Below, one piece after another: positions 9,067-18,809 of a stretch of DNA of 64,000 nt (the stretch's first letter is position 1; each line of letters opens with the position of its first letter). The notes below the pieces were generated by a model, which did no database searches, was not told the origin of the DNA, and saw only the letters and a program-made list of their open reading frames with translations. The position numbers and the translations under genes are program-made. The stretch comes from Klebsiella sp. RIT-PI-d (lineage in GTDB: Bacteria; Pseudomonadota; Gammaproteobacteria; Enterobacterales; Enterobacteriaceae), in contig NZ_LGIT01000009.1 of the NCBI RefSeq assembly GCF_001187865.1, positions 2,200,347 to 2,264,346 of the forward strand. Direction: 5' to 3'.

Positions 9067-9843
9067 TTAAATGATGCGGTTCTGCTTAAAATCGCGCAGG
9101 AAACTGCCCCAGCGTTTTTCATAGAAGGGCGTAATGTGCGCCAGCATAAAGTGGCTGATGCCCTTTTCGCCTTCCGTGACCTGACACAGATCGACAGGCT
9201 CGTCGCCGGGCAGCGTATCGGTGGCGACGCTACCGGCAGCATAAATTATCTCTTCGATATCGCCTTCAGCTTCGATACCAATCAGCAGGTTGGGCTGCTG
9301 ATCCGCACTTTCTTTGACAGTACACAGAAAAGCCCGCTTCACCGTTTTCAGCGTTTTAAACAGCGCGGTTAAGGAGTCAATCATCTGTGCCGGTGGCTCG
9401 GCCACTTCAGATAGCAGCAGCGATGTGCCACCTTCAAGCACCTGCTGGGTACTCAGCGGATCCCCTTCTTCAGCAATCAGATGGCTGATTTCACGCGGCG
9501 TAAACTCTTTGCCCGTGGGCAGTTTGGCATTGAGGAACAGCGTTTCGCCGAGCGTCATTTCAAACAGCGTGCGCACCGGCATCACAACAAATGCCTGTTC
9601 TTCTGAGACGGCCTGCTGTAAGGCCTGTAATGAAGAAAAGAACGGCACAACAGACGTGCCGTCGTCTTTTTCCCAGTGCTGAAGATCCAGTGCGCTATCA
9701 GCCACCACCTGTTCACTTTCCGCGGCCGTGCCTGGCACCCATACCGTCGACTCCAGCAGCGTGCGAAAAAAGGCGGGTCGATAAGCGGGCTCAGTGGCGG
9801 CCTGTTCCAGCAGCGTTTCTAATTCATTTTTTATGTCGGACAT
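9067..9843 (-). CDS. sseB: SseB family protein (enhanced serine sensitivity)
   Basis: The 258-residue product matches E. coli SseB over its full length, including the conserved C-terminus GGFLRDFKQNRII-like tail (here GSFLRDFKQNRII). It is a soluble cytoplasmic protein with two SseB-type domains. Overexpression in E. coli was linked to serine sensitivity, but the biochemical role is unknown. It is separated from the upstream pepB by about 97 bp that contain a REP-like element, so it is probably its own transcription unit or a weakly coupled tail of the isc-pepB region. Confidence 0.93.
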   Translation of the reverse strand: MSDIKNELETLLEQAATEPAYRPAFFRTLLESTVWVPGTAAESEQVVADSALDLQHWEKDDGTSVVPFFSSLQALQQAVSEEQAFVVMPVRTLFEMTLGETLFLNAKLPTGKEFTPREISHLIAEEGDPLSTQQVLEGGTSLLLSEVAEPPAQMIDSLTALFKTLKTVKRAFLCTVKESADQQPNLLIGIEAEGDIEEIIYAAGSVATDTLPGDEPVDLCQVTEGEKGISHFMLAHITPFYEKRWGSFLRDFKQNRII

Positions 9844-9864
9844 AAACTCGCTACTTCAAAAAAA

Positions 9865-9895
9865 TGCCGGGTGGCGTAGCGCTTACCCGGTCTGT
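9865..9895. repeat. REP-like palindromic repeat
   Basis: The run TGCCGGGTGGCGTAGCGCTT followed by ACCCGG resembles the enterobacterial REP consensus (GCCGGATGGCG...CTTATCCGGC). It lies between sseB and pepB, the usual extragenic place for such repeats. Confidence 0.65.
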
Positions 9896-9904
9896 AAGTT
9901 TTGT

Positions 9905-9927
9905 GGGTGGCGAATGACCAGCCACCC
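9905..9927 (-). terminator. Possible terminator hairpin after pepB
   Basis: GGGTGGC (9905-9911) pairs with GCCACCC (9921-9927) around a 9-base loop, 14 bp beyond the pepB stop. There is no clear T-run, so it may be an mRNA-stabilising hairpin rather than a strong terminator. Confidence 0.4.
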
Positions 9928-9940
9928 GCCACAATGTTGC

Positions 9941-11230
9941 TTATCCGGCGGTCAACAAATTCGCCAGAGTACGCACGCCAAGACCGGTGGCTCCGGCTGA
10001 CCATTGCTCAACTGCACCTTTGCGGTAAGTAGCGGAGCAGTCAATATGCAGCCAGCCCTGATGATAATTCTCTACAAAGTGAGACAGGAACCCGGCGGCG
10101 GTACTTGCGCCTGCCGGATAAGCTGCGCTACCGGTGTTGTTGAGTTCGGCGAAATTCGACGGCAGCTGGCTGCGGTGGAACTCGGCCAGCGGCAAACGCC
10201 AGAACGGTTCGTTTTCTGCCTGCGCACTGGTCAGCAAACGCTGCGCCAGCGCATCATCAAAGCTGAACAGCGCATGATAATCGTTACCCAGCGCGGTTTT
10301 TGCCGCCCCGGTCAGAGTGGCTGCGTCAATGATAAGCTCTGGCTTCTGGGCAGAGGCATCGATCAGGCCATCGGCCAGTACCAGACGGCCTTCAGCATCG
10401 GTATTCATCACTTCAACAGTTTTACCATTGCGATAATGAATAATGTCGCCCAGTTTAAAGGCGTTGCCGCTGACCATGTTATCTGCGCAGCACAGATACA
10501 ACTTCACGCGCTTATTCAGACCGCGCTGGATCGCAAAGGCCAGCGCCCCGGTGACCAGTGCCGCGCCGCCCATATCGGACTTCATTGAGTCCATGAACGC
10601 GCTCTGCTTAATACTGTAACCGCCAGAGTCAAAGGTGATCCCTTTGCCGACAAGGCAGGCGTAGACCGGCGCATTTTTGTCGCCCGTCGGGTTATAATCA
10701 AGGGCCAGCAGAACCGGCTGACGATCGGAGCCACGCCCGACGGTATGCAGACCAAGATAATTCTGCTCGCGCAGATCTTCGCCTTTGGTAATGCGGTAAG
10801 AGACACGCTCGGCAGCCACGCCAGACAGGAGATCAACCGCGCGCTGCGCCAGTTGCTCAGGCCCGACTTCTTCAGCTGAGGCATTAATAATATCGCGTAC
10901 CCAGTCGATGATTTTCAGGCGGCTGTCCAGCTCTTTCTGTTCTGCTGCATCAAGCGCTGCCCACTCGACTTTACGGCTGCCCTTCGGTCCTTTATAACCC
11001 TGCCAGAATGCCCAGCTGCGGTCTGCGTCCCAGCCATCGCCAGCCAGTTGAACATGTTTGATGCCCAGGCCATCAATTTTACGCGCGGCGCGCTGAATCA
11101 GGCCTAAATCATCTTTGCCGTTCAGGTGCAGGGAGATGCCGTCGTTATTGATACTGTAGGAGGCTTTTTCACCCCAGCGTGCGTCGGCAGGCTGGGTAGC
11201 AAGCGTAATTTTCATGGCGTCGGTGGTCAT
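9941..11230 (-). CDS. pepB: Aminopeptidase B (leucyl aminopeptidase family M17)
   Basis: This 429-residue cytosolic metallopeptidase removes N-terminal residues and contributes to peptide turnover, including Cys-Gly. The M17 signature [10 protein letters not shown] and the upstream metal-binding [13 protein letters not shown] and DMGGAA blocks are intact. It aligns end to end with E. coli PepB (427 residues). It is the last member of the iscX-side gene run, 62 bp after iscX. Confidence 0.96.
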   Translation of the reverse strand: MTTDAMKITLATQPADARWGEKASYSINNDGISLHLNGKDDLGLIQRAARKIDGLGIKHVQLAGDGWDADRSWAFWQGYKGPKGSRKVEWAALDAAEQKELDSRLKIIDWVRDIINASAEEVGPEQLAQRAVDLLSGVAAERVSYRITKGEDLREQNYLGLHTVGRGSDRQPVLLALDYNPTGDKNAPVYACLVGKGITFDSGGYSIKQSAFMDSMKSDMGGAALVTGALAFAIQRGLNKRVKLYLCCADNMVSGNAFKLGDIIHYRNGKTVEVMNTDAEGRLVLADGLIDASAQKPELIIDAATLTGAAKTALGNDYHALFSFDDALAQRLLTSAQAENEPFWRLPLAEFHRSQLPSNFAELNNTGSAAYPAGASTAAGFLSHFVENYHQGWLHIDCSATYRKGAVEQWSAGATGLGVRTLANLLTAG

Positions 11231-11292
11231 CGTGTTATCCTTTTTTATTAGCCCATGTATGCAAAAGGGCCGCCCGAAGGCAGCCCGACAAC

Positions 11293-11493
11293 TTATTCTG
11301 CTTCATCTAACCAGACGAGCAGAATGGCCTCCAGAACTTTTTCACTGGAGGCTTCAGGATTGTCATCAAACTCTTCCAGCTCGCAAATCCACTGATGCAG
11401 GTCGGTGAAACGCACGGTTTTCGGATCGAGATCCGGGCGGCTGTCGTACAGCGCCTCACCGATTTCACGGCTGTCGGTCCATTTCAGTCCCAT
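11293..11493 (-). CDS. iscX: Fe-S cluster assembly regulator IscX
   Basis: The 66-residue acidic protein ([17 protein letters not shown]...) matches IscX/YfhJ over its full length. IscX binds IscS and iron and modulates the rate of cluster assembly. It lies one base after fdx, confirming its place as the last gene of the isc operon. Confidence 0.96.
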   Translation of the reverse strand: MGLKWTDSREIGEALYDSRPDLDPKTVRFTDLHQWICELEEFDDNPEASSEKVLEAILLVWLDEAE

Positions 11494-11494
11494 A

Positions 11495-11830
11495 TCAATG
11501 CTCCCGGGCGTGGTTAATGGTATAGCGAGGGATCTCGACGACCAGATCGTCCCCGGTCACGCGAGCCTGACAGCCTAAACGGCTCTCCGGCTCGAGACCC
11601 CAGGCTTTATCCAGCATGTCATCTTCATCTTCCGTGCTCTCCGCCAGGGAGTCAAAACCTTCACGCACGATGCAGTGGCAGGTGGTGCAGGCGCACGATT
11701 TTTCACAGGCGTGTTCGACTTCAATGCCGTTGCGCAGGGCAACGTCAAGGATCGTTTCGCCGATCTCAGCTTCCAGAACTGCGCCATCGGGACAGAGATC
11801 CTGATGAGGCAAAAAAACAATCTTTGGCAT
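11495..11830 (-). CDS. fdx: [2Fe-2S] ferredoxin of the ISC system
   Basis: This 111-residue adrenodoxin-type ferredoxin supplies electrons for Fe-S cluster assembly on IscU. Cluster ligands Cys42, Cys48, Cys51 (within [11 protein letters not shown]) and Cys87 are all present. It sits one base after hscA in the operon. Confidence 0.97.
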   Translation of the reverse strand: MPKIVFLPHQDLCPDGAVLEAEIGETILDVALRNGIEVEHACEKSCACTTCHCIVREGFDSLAESTEDEDDMLDKAWGLEPESRLGCQARVTGDDLVVEIPRYTINHAREH

Positions 11831-11831
11831 A

Positions 11832-13682
11832 TTAAACCTCGTCCACGGAATGGCCTTTCAGCGCGCTACGGACCGACTGGTCCATGCGGCGAGCAGCGAA
11901 TTCCTGGGTTTGCTTGTCAACATTTTTAATGGCTTGTTCTATTGCGTCAGCGTCATCGCCTTCGGCTGCTACCCGCAGGTGAGCGGCAGCCTGTTCGATC
12001 CCCTGATGCTCTGCGGCGCTTAGCAGCGCGGCATCGGCAGCCAGCGCGCCGGTTAAACTCTCCAGCACGCGTGCGGCTTCGACTTTTTGCTCTGCCAGCA
12101 TTCGCGCCTGCACATCCTGTGCGGCGTGACTCATTGAGTCCTGGATCATGCTGGCAATCTCACCGTCCGACAGCCCGTAAGACGGTTTAACCTGAATGGA
12201 TGACTCCACGCCGGTCGATTTTTCCATCGCGGTGACGCTTAATAGCCCATCAGCATCGACCTGGAAGGTAACGCGAATATGCGCCCCGCCTGCCGGAAGC
12301 GCCGGAATGCCCCGCAGCGCAAAGCGCGCCAGCGAGCGGCAATCCTGCACCAGCTCACGTTCACCCTGCATAACGTGAATGGACATTGCGGTCTGACCGT
12401 CTTTGAAGGTGGTGAATTCCTGCGCGCGGGCCACCGGGATCGTGGTATTACGCGGGATCACTTTTTCAACCAGTCCGCCCATGGTTTCCAGCCCCAGCGA
12501 CAGCGGGATCACGTCCAGCAGCAGCATTTCGCTGTCCGGCTTATTGCCGACCAGGATATCGGCCTGAATAGCCGCGCCAATGGCCACCACTTTGTCGGGA
12601 TCGATTGACGTCAGCGGCGTGCGGCCGAAAAATTCGCCCACGCGCTCACGGACCAGTGGGACGCGCGTCGAACCGCCGACCATCACCACTTCAAGCACCT
12701 CTTCCGCTTGCACACCGGCATCTTTAAGCGCCCGGCGGCAGGAAAGCAGCGTGCGTTTAACGAGTCCGGCGATCAACGTATCGAACTGCTCGCGGGTTAT
12801 CTCGCCCTGCCAGCCCGCCACGTTAACGCTGACTGCATTTGCATCGCTGAGCGCAATTTTCGCGGCGATGGCAGCATCCAGCAGCTGACGTTGCAGGCGC
12901 AGATCCTGACGATCGGGCAGCCTGGCCTGCTCACGAATATGATCTGCCAGCAGGTGATCGAAATCGTCACCGCCAAGCGCGGAATCACCGCCGGTCGCCA
13001 GCACTTCAAATACGCCACGACTCAGGCGCAGGATGGAAATATCAAAGGTACCGCCGCCAAGATCGTAGACCGCAATCACGCCCTCTTTACCCGAATCCAG
13101 GCCGTACGCAATGGCGGCGGCGGTCGGTTCGTTAAGTAAACGCAGAACGTGCAGACCCGCCAGACGCGCGGCATCTTTAGTGCCCTGGCGCTGCGCATCA
13201 TCGAAATAGGCGGGAACCGTAATCACCACGCCGTCGAGCTCACCCTGAAGGGCTTCGCTGGCGCGAGCACTTAGCGCGCTGAGAATGTCAGCAGAGATAC
13301 GCACGGGATTAAGCACGCCGGCGGGAGTGACAATCATCGGCAGACCGTTTTCACTGGCCTGAAATTGATACGGCAAATGGGGATAGCGCGCGTTGATGTC
13401 GGCCAGAGAACGACCCATCAGGCGTTTTACGGAGCTAACCGTATTCGCCGGGTCCTGCGCCGCACGATCGCGCGCTTCATAACCGACGACCTGCCCCTGA
13501 GTCTGGTAATGCACCACAGACGGCAGTAAATGACGGCCCTGACGATCGGCGAGCGTTTCAGCCTGGCCGCTGCGCACGGTGGCAACCAGCGAGTTGGTGG
13601 TGCCTAAGTCAATGCCCGCCGCCAGACGACGCTGATGCGGTGCGGCACTTAAACCTGGCTCACTAATTTGTAATAAGGCCAT
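11832..13682 (-). CDS. hscA: Fe-S assembly chaperone HscA (Hsp70 type)
   Basis: This 616-residue specialised Hsp70 binds the LPPVK motif of IscU and, with HscB, drives cluster transfer. The N-terminal ATPase domain shows [12 protein letters not shown] near residue 24 and [14 protein letters not shown]; the substrate-binding domain and helical lid follow. Length equals that of E. coli HscA. It starts 14 bp after hscB in the isc operon. Confidence 0.97.
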   Translation of the reverse strand: MALLQISEPGLSAAPHQRRLAAGIDLGTTNSLVATVRSGQAETLADRQGRHLLPSVVHYQTQGQVVGYEARDRAAQDPANTVSSVKRLMGRSLADINARYPHLPYQFQASENGLPMIVTPAGVLNPVRISADILSALSARASEALQGELDGVVITVPAYFDDAQRQGTKDAARLAGLHVLRLLNEPTAAAIAYGLDSGKEGVIAVYDLGGGTFDISILRLSRGVFEVLATGGDSALGGDDFDHLLADHIREQARLPDRQDLRLQRQLLDAAIAAKIALSDANAVSVNVAGWQGEITREQFDTLIAGLVKRTLLSCRRALKDAGVQAEEVLEVVMVGGSTRVPLVRERVGEFFGRTPLTSIDPDKVVAIGAAIQADILVGNKPDSEMLLLDVIPLSLGLETMGGLVEKVIPRNTTIPVARAQEFTTFKDGQTAMSIHVMQGERELVQDCRSLARFALRGIPALPAGGAHIRVTFQVDADGLLSVTAMEKSTGVESSIQVKPSYGLSDGEIASMIQDSMSHAAQDVQARMLAEQKVEAARVLESLTGALAADAALLSAAEHQGIEQAAAHLRVAAEGDDADAIEQAIKNVDKQTQEFAARRMDQSVRSALKGHSVDEV

Positions 13683-13696
13683 AATTGCTTCCGAAA

Positions 13697-14212
13697 TTAA
13701 AAATCGAGCAGCTTTTCTTCGAGTTGTTCTGCTGAACGTTGCAGTTTATCGAGAAAACGCAGTTTACGCACGGTGTCTGCCGCCGTATCCCACTTTTCGC
13801 GATCGAGTTGTTCAACCATCTGCTGATGACGGGCGCTATACATCTCTTTCACCCGCTTCATCAGATCTTCAAGACGCGTTTCATCTTTCGCCTGAGCAAT
13901 CTCATCCAGCGCTTCACGCAGCTCAAGTTGTTCCATCAGAAAGGCGGTATCGCTTACGGTATGCTGCTCACTGGCCAGATCAAAACCGTGCAATGAAAGC
14001 AAGTATTCGGCGCGCATTAGCGGATGGCGCAGGGTTTGCCACGCCTGGTTGATCGTCGCTGATTTTTGCACTGCCGCAAGCTGCTCTGCTGGCGTGCCGC
14101 GGGCAAATTTATCAGGATGAAACTGACGCTGTAGATCCTGAAAACGCGTGGTCAGCGCCTGTATATCGACAGGATAACGGGCGGGTAAACCAAAAAGAGT
14201 GAAGTAATCCAT
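13697..14212 (-). CDS. hscB: Co-chaperone HscB (J-domain)
   Basis: The 171-residue protein has an N-terminal J-domain with the HPD motif at residues 32-34 and a C-terminal helical domain that binds IscU. It stimulates the HscA ATPase and delivers IscU to it. It stands between iscA and hscA as in other enterobacteria. Confidence 0.97.
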   Translation of the reverse strand: MDYFTLFGLPARYPVDIQALTTRFQDLQRQFHPDKFARGTPAEQLAAVQKSATINQAWQTLRHPLMRAEYLLSLHGFDLASEQHTVSDTAFLMEQLELREALDEIAQAKDETRLEDLMKRVKEMYSARHQQMVEQLDREKWDTAADTVRKLRFLDKLQRSAEQLEEKLLDF

Positions 14213-14289
14213 AACAATCTTAGGGTTAGCCTGTTAAAACAAACCCCACGCGCAGAATGACTGCGGTGGGGTTCATTGGTGATACGCGA

Positions 14290-14613
14290 TTAAACGTGGA
14301 AGCTTTCGCCGCAGCCGCACTCGTCTTTCACATTCGGGTTGGTAAATTTAAACCCTTCGTTCAGACCTTCTTTAACGAAATCCAGCTGCGTGCCGTTCAG
14401 AAATTGCAGGCTCTTGCCATCGACCACGACTTTTACGCCTTTGTCTTCGAACACGGTATCTTCTGCTGCCGGTTCATCAACAAATTCCAGTACATAGGCC
14501 ATGCCAGAACAGCCGGAGGTTCTTACCCCCAGACGCAGGCCGAACCCTTTACCACGGTTGGTCAGGAAAGCATTTACTCGCGCGGCAGCACTGTCGCTCA
14601 GGGTAATCGACAT
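14290..14613 (-). CDS. iscA: A-type Fe-S carrier IscA
   Basis: The 107-residue protein carries the three A-type cluster ligands Cys35, Cys99 and Cys101 (C-terminal CGCGESFHV). It carries Fe-S clusters or iron to apo-proteins. It lies 11 bp after iscU. Confidence 0.97.
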   Translation of the reverse strand: MSITLSDSAAARVNAFLTNRGKGFGLRLGVRTSGCSGMAYVLEFVDEPAAEDTVFEDKGVKVVVDGKSLQFLNGTQLDFVKEGLNEGFKFTNPNVKDECGCGESFHV

Positions 14614-14624
14614 AGAAACCTCTG

Positions 14625-15011
14625 TTATTTCACTTCACGTTTACTTTTATAATCGGCGATGGCCGCTTTAATGGCATCTTCAGCCAGGATCGAACAGTGA
14701 ATTTTCACCGGCGGCAGTTCGAGCTCATCAGCGATATCGGTATTTTTAATTGCCTGCGCTTCGTCGAGTGATTTACCTTTCACCCACTCAGTGACCAGCG
14801 AGCTGGAAGCGATAGCCGAGCCGCAGCCGTAGGTCTTGAAGCGTGCATCTTCAATGATACCGTCGTTGTTCACTTTAATCTGCAATTTCATGACGTCACC
14901 ACAGGCCGGTGCACCCACCATGCCGCTACCAACGCTGTCGTCGCTGTTGTCAAAAGAGCCAACGTTGCGTGGGTTCTCGTAATGATCAATAACTTTTTCG
15001 CTATATGCCAT
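14625..15011 (-). CDS. iscU: Fe-S cluster scaffold IscU
   Basis: The 128-residue scaffold on which clusters are built has its ligands Cys37, Cys63 and Cys106 and the HscA-recognition motif LPPVK at residues 99-103. It lies 24 bp after iscS, which donates the sulfur. Confidence 0.98.
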   Translation of the reverse strand: MAYSEKVIDHYENPRNVGSFDNSDDSVGSGMVGAPACGDVMKLQIKVNNDGIIEDARFKTYGCGSAIASSSLVTEWVKGKSLDEAQAIKNTDIADELELPPVKIHCSILAEDAIKAAIADYKSKREVK

Positions 15012-15035
15012 GCTTAAATTCCTCTTATCTACCGA

Positions 15036-16250
15036 TTAATGATGTGACCATTCAATGCTGTTGATATCCACGCCCTGCTTGAACATTTCCCACAGCGGAG
15101 AAAGGTCGCGCAGACGGCCGATGGAGTTACGTACCAGCTTGATGGTGTAGTCAATTTCTTCTTCGGTAGTAAAACGACCTAAAGAGAAACGAATGGAGCT
15201 GTGTGCCAGCTCGTCGGTCATTCCCAGCGCGCGCAGCACGTAGGACGGTTCCAGGCTCGCAGAGGTACAGGCAGATCCGGAAGAGACAGCGAGGTCTTTC
15301 AGCGCCATAATCAGCGACTCGCCTTCAACGTAGTTAAAGCTGACGTTGAGGATATTTGGTGCGCCCTGCTCGAGGGAGCCGTTCAGGTACACTTCTTCCA
15401 TGTCCTTCACGCCGTCCCACAGACGGTTGCGCAGCGTGCGCAGACGCGCCATCTCGCTTTCCATCTCTTCTTTTGCGATACGGTACGCTTCACCCATACC
15501 GACAATCTGGTGAACAGGCAGTGTCCCGGAACGCATACCGCGCTCGTGGCCGCCACCGTGCATCTGCGCTTCGATACGGATACGCGGTTTACGACGCACG
15601 TACAGTGCACCAATGCCTTTCGGGCCATAGATTTTGTGGCCGGAGAAAGACATCAGATCTACTTTAAGCTGGCTCAGATCAATAGGCAGTTTGCCGACGC
15701 TCTGCGTCGCATCAACGTGATAGATGATGCCGCGCGCACGGCACATATCGCCAATGGTCGCGATATCCTGCACTACGCCGATTTCGTTATTCACGTGCAT
15801 GATGGACACGAGGATAGTGTCGTCACGCATCGCCGCTTCAAGTTCTTTCAGGTCAATAATACCGTTGCGCTGCGGAGCCAGGTAAGTGATCTCAAACCCT
15901 TCACGCTCCAGCTGGCGGCAGGTATCCAGCACGGCTTTATGCTCGGTCTTACTGGTAATGATGTGCTTGCCTTTTTTCTGATAAAAGTTAGCTGCACCTT
16001 TAATTGCCAGGTTGTCAGATTCAGTCGCACCAGAGGTAAAGACAATTTCACGCGGATCGGCACCGACCAGATCGGCGATCTGGTTACGGGCGATATCAAC
16101 CGCTTCTTCAGCCTGCCAGCCGAAACGGTGTGAACGGGAGGCCGGATTACCAAAGGTCCCGTCTAAGGTCAGGCACTGCATCATCTTCTCGGCAACACGC
16201 GGGTCCACCGGCGTGGTTGCGGAGTAGTCGAGATAAATCGGTAATTTCAT
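15036..16250 (-). CDS. iscS: Cysteine desulfurase IscS
   Basis: The 404-residue PLP enzyme removes sulfur from cysteine for Fe-S clusters, thiamine and tRNA thiolation. PLP-binding Lys206 ([12 protein letters not shown]) and the persulfide Cys328 ([10 protein letters not shown]) are present. The frame is open for ten codons upstream, but the start [14 protein letters not shown] at 16250 gives the E. coli length and N-terminus and is preferred. Confidence 0.97.
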   Translation of the reverse strand: MKLPIYLDYSATTPVDPRVAEKMMQCLTLDGTFGNPASRSHRFGWQAEEAVDIARNQIADLVGADPREIVFTSGATESDNLAIKGAANFYQKKGKHIITSKTEHKAVLDTCRQLEREGFEITYLAPQRNGIIDLKELEAAMRDDTILVSIMHVNNEIGVVQDIATIGDMCRARGIIYHVDATQSVGKLPIDLSQLKVDLMSFSGHKIYGPKGIGALYVRRKPRIRIEAQMHGGGHERGMRSGTLPVHQIVGMGEAYRIAKEEMESEMARLRTLRNRLWDGVKDMEEVYLNGSLEQGAPNILNVSFNYVEGESLIMALKDLAVSSGSACTSASLEPSYVLRALGMTDELAHSSIRFSLGRFTTEEEIDYTIKLVRNSIGRLRDLSPLWEMFKQGVDINSIEWSHH

Positions 16251-16356
16251 TACTCTTAAGCTCCGTACATCACTCATCAATGCAAGGAACCAGGCAACCG
16301 GATTAACCGGTAGCAGAGCTATAGCGCCCCGGCCTGATTCAGAAAACTTTTTTACT

Positions 16357-16383
16357 CTGCCGTTCAGGTGACCTGAGCGGCAG
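16357..16383 (-). promoter_or_regulatory. iscR-iscS intercistronic hairpin
   Basis: A near-perfect inverted repeat (arms CTGCCG-TCAGGT and ACCTGA-CGGCAG) lies 11 bp after the iscR stop. In E. coli the iscR-iscS spacer contains a strong RNA structure that protects the iscR part after the small RNA RyhB causes decay of iscSUA. The same role is inferred here from position. Confidence 0.55.
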
Positions 16384-16393
16384 GCAATTTTTA

Positions 16394-16885
16394 TTAGGCG
16401 CGTAACTTAACGTTGATCTGATCCTGTGAACGGGCCGTACGCGGCACGTCAAGCGCCTGCTGACGGTCAGAGACGTCAAGCACTTCCTTATTATTAACCA
16501 GCTCACCCAGGGTAATATTGTTCAGGAAACCGGTAAGACGGTCGCTGAGATCGCGCCACAGCGCATGGGTCAGGCATTTATCGCCACCCTGGCAGCCGCC
16601 TTTGCCCTGACAGCGGGTAGCGTCGACGGACTCATCAACGGCGCTAATCACTTCGCCAACGGCGATGGTGCTGGCATCTTTACCCAACAGGTAGCCACCG
16701 CCCGGTCCACGCACGCTGGAAACCAGACCGTTTTTACGTAGACGGGAGAACAATTGTTCCAGATAAGAAAGGGAGATCCCCTGACGTTCAGAAATATCAG
16801 CCAGCGGTACCGGGCCGGATTCGGAGTTGAGCGCAACGTCCAGCATTGCGGTCACGGCATAACGCCCTTTAGATGTCAGTCTCAT
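16394..16885 (-). CDS. iscR: Fe-S cluster-sensing regulator IscR
   Basis: This 163-residue Rrf2-family winged-helix regulator represses its own operon when it holds a [2Fe-2S] cluster. Ligands Cys92, Cys98, Cys104 and His107 are intact. The DNA-reading helix region ([15 protein letters not shown]) is conserved. Two IscR type-1 sites lie just upstream, so autoregulation is visible in the sequence. Confidence 0.97.
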   Translation of the reverse strand: MRLTSKGRYAVTAMLDVALNSESGPVPLADISERQGISLSYLEQLFSRLRKNGLVSSVRGPGGGYLLGKDASTIAVGEVISAVDESVDATRCQGKGGCQGGDKCLTHALWRDLSDRLTGFLNNITLGELVNNKEVLDVSDRQQALDVPRTARSQDQINVKLRA

Positions 16886-16944
16886 GTCTTACTTAACCTC
16901 AAACCTGGCCCTGCCTGGGCATTTTTATTAAAATCGGGGTGTAC

Positions 16945-17017
16945 TACATAGCAGGGCCAAGTCTGACATTCCCGACTAAAATGGTCAACTATTTAGTTGA
17001 CTGTTTTAGTCAGGTAT
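16945..17017 (-). promoter_or_regulatory. iscR promoter with two tandem IscR type-1 sites
   Basis: On the minus strand two 25-bp sites lie back to back: 16993-17017 (ATACCTGACT core with AGTCAACTAA) and 16968-16992 (ATAGTTGACC with AGTCGGGAAT). Both fit the type-1 pattern ATASYYGACTRWWWYAGTCRRSTAT with few mismatches. An extended -10, TGCTATGTA, lies at 16945-16953. Holo-IscR is expected to bind here and repress the operon. Confidence 0.8.
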
Positions 17018-17052
17018 TTCACCTTCCGTGCGTTTACCCGGCGAGACAATAA

Positions 17053-17085
17053 TGCCGGATGGCGCTGCGCTTATCAGGCCGGCAA
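17053..17085. repeat. REP-like palindromic repeat
   Basis: TGCCGGATGGCGCTGCGCTT followed by ATCAGGCC matches the REP consensus. It lies between the iscR promoter and the end of trmJ. Confidence 0.7.
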
Positions 17086-17107
17086 TCAACCGGTCTCATC
17101 GGTGCGT

Positions 17108-17839
17108 TTAAGGCTGTTCTTTATGCTTTTGCTCAATCGATGCCAGCACGCCGCGCAGGATATTCAGCTCCTGGCTTTCCGGGCGGGCGCGGGTAAACAG
17201 ACGACGCAGCTTATTCATCACCTGGCCAGGATGGCTTTCACGAATGAAGCCGGTAGCCAGCAGGGTCTGTTCCAGGTGACCGTAGAAGCGTTCCAGATCG
17301 TCCACCAGCGGGTACGGGGTTTCAACAGGCTCGGCTTTTTCCTGCGCCTGAGTGGCAAGCCAGGCCATGCGGACTTCGTAGGAAATAACCTGCACGGCCA
17401 TCGCCAGATTGAGCGAGCTGTATTCCGGATTGGCGGCAATGGCAACGTGATAGTGGCATTTTTGCAGTTCATCGTTAGTTAACCCAACGCGCTCGCGGCC
17501 AAACACCAGCGCAACCGGCGCATGTTCCGCTTCCGCCACGCTTTTCAACCCGCATTCGCGCGGATCGAGCATCGGCCATGGTAGGGTACGTGAACGCGCG
17601 CTGGTTCCCACTACCAGGCTACACCCTGCCAGCGCGTCATCCAGCGTTTCAACAATATGCGCGTTGCCGATCACATCACTTGCCCCGGCCGCCAGGGCGA
17701 TGGCCTGCGAGTCAGGTTTGACCAGCGGATTGACCAGCCACAAGTTAGTTAGCCCCATGGTTTTCATGGCCCGGGCCACAGAACCCATGTTGCCCGTATG
17801 GGAGGTTTCTACCAGCACAATTCGAATATTTTGCAGCAT
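17108..17839 (-). CDS. trmJ: tRNA (Cm32/Um32) 2'-O-methyltransferase TrmJ
   Basis: This 243-residue SPOUT-class enzyme methylates the ribose of nucleotide 32 in the anticodon loop of several tRNAs. The N-terminal SPOUT knot is recognisable ([39 protein letters not shown]), and the length matches E. coli. It lies upstream of iscR in the same direction, but with REP and IscR-controlled promoter between them. Confidence 0.96.
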   Translation of the reverse strand: MLQNIRIVLVETSHTGNMGSVARAMKTMGLTNLWLVNPLVKPDSQAIALAAGASDVIGNAHIVETLDDALAGCSLVVGTSARSRTLPWPMLDPRECGLKSVAEAEHAPVALVFGRERVGLTNDELQKCHYHVAIAANPEYSSLNLAMAVQVISYEVRMAWLATQAQEKAEPVETPYPLVDDLERFYGHLEQTLLATGFIRESHPGQVMNKLRRLFTRARPESQELNILRGVLASIEQKHKEQP

Positions 17840-17958
17840 TGTCTTTCTTCGGTTAAAGATTATTCAGGCATATTACCATAAACCGGAGACATAATCCGAA
17901 TTCGCTGATATGATATGCGCCGATTTTCCCGTTCTTTAACATCCAGTGAGAGTAACCG

Positions 17959-18762
17959 ATGCATCCAATGCTGAATATCGCCGTGCGCGCAGCGCGCAAG
18001 GCGGGTAACCTGATTGCCAAACATTACGAAACGCCTGATTCCGTTGAAACCAGCCAGAAAGGCAGCAATGATTTCGTAACTAACGTCGATAAAGCAGCCG
18101 AAGCGCTGATTATCGAAACGATTCGCAAATCTTACCCGCAACACACCATTATCACCGAAGAAAGCGGTGAGCACGCTGGCGAAGATCAGGATGTTCAATG
18201 GGTTATCGATCCACTGGATGGCACCACCAACTTTATCAAACGTCTGCCGCACTTCGCGGTTTCTATCGCCGTGCGTATTAAAGGCCGCACTGAAGTGGCG
18301 GTGGTTTACGATCCCATGCGCAATGAATTGTTTACTTCCACCCGTGGTCAGGGCGCGCAGCTGAACGGCTACCGCCTGCGCGGCAGTATTGCTCGCGATT
18401 TAGACGGCACGATCATTGCGACGGGCTTCCCGTTCAAGGCCAAACAGCACGCGCCGGCCTACATGAAAATCATCGGTAAAATGTTCACTGAATGTGCAGA
18501 TTTCCGCCGCACCGGCTCTGCCGCGCTGGATCTGGCCTATGTTGCTGCTGGCCGCGTGGACGGTTTCTTTGAAATCGGCCTGAAACCGTGGGATTTCGCC
18601 GCAGGCGAACTGCTGGCACGTGAAGCGGGCGCACTGGTTTGCGATTTCACCGGCGGTCATAACTATATGACAACCGGTAACATCGTTGCCGGTAACCCGC
18701 GCGTGGTTAAAGCCATGCTGGCGAATATGCGTGATGAACTGAGCGAAGCGCTGAAGCGTTAA
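17959..18762 (+). CDS. suhB: Inositol-1-monophosphatase / rRNA transcription factor SuhB
   Basis: The 267-residue protein has the inositol monophosphatase metal site WVIDPLDGTTNF (about residues 81-92) and the C-terminal signature KPWDFAAGELLAREAG. In E. coli its main role is as a partner of the NusA/B/E/G antitermination complex on rRNA operons. It is divergent from trmJ with a 119-bp control region. Confidence 0.97.
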   Translation: MHPMLNIAVRAARKAGNLIAKHYETPDSVETSQKGSNDFVTNVDKAAEALIIETIRKSYPQHTIITEESGEHAGEDQDVQWVIDPLDGTTNFIKRLPHFAVSIAVRIKGRTEVAVVYDPMRNELFTSTRGQGAQLNGYRLRGSIARDLDGTIIATGFPFKAKQHAPAYMKIIGKMFTECADFRRTGSAALDLAYVAAGRVDGFFEIGLKPWDFAAGELLAREAGALVCDFTGGHNYMTTGNIVAGNPRVVKAMLANMRDELSEALKR

Positions 18763-18771
18763 CAGCCAGTG

Positions 18772-18792
18772 CGGCCCCTGCTACTGGGGCCG
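18772..18792. terminator. Hairpin after suhB
   Basis: CGGCCCC (18772-18778) pairs with GGGGCCG (18786-18792). It lies 9 bp after the suhB stop, between convergent genes. The downstream T content is poor on the plus strand, so termination strength is uncertain. Confidence 0.5.
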
Positions 18793-18809
18793 TTAATCCT
18801 GCAAAAAAG

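Noticed and set aside
15201..16133. Plus-strand frame of 310 codons opposite iscS
   Set aside because: It is antisense to iscS with no family similarity; an artefact of codon bias.
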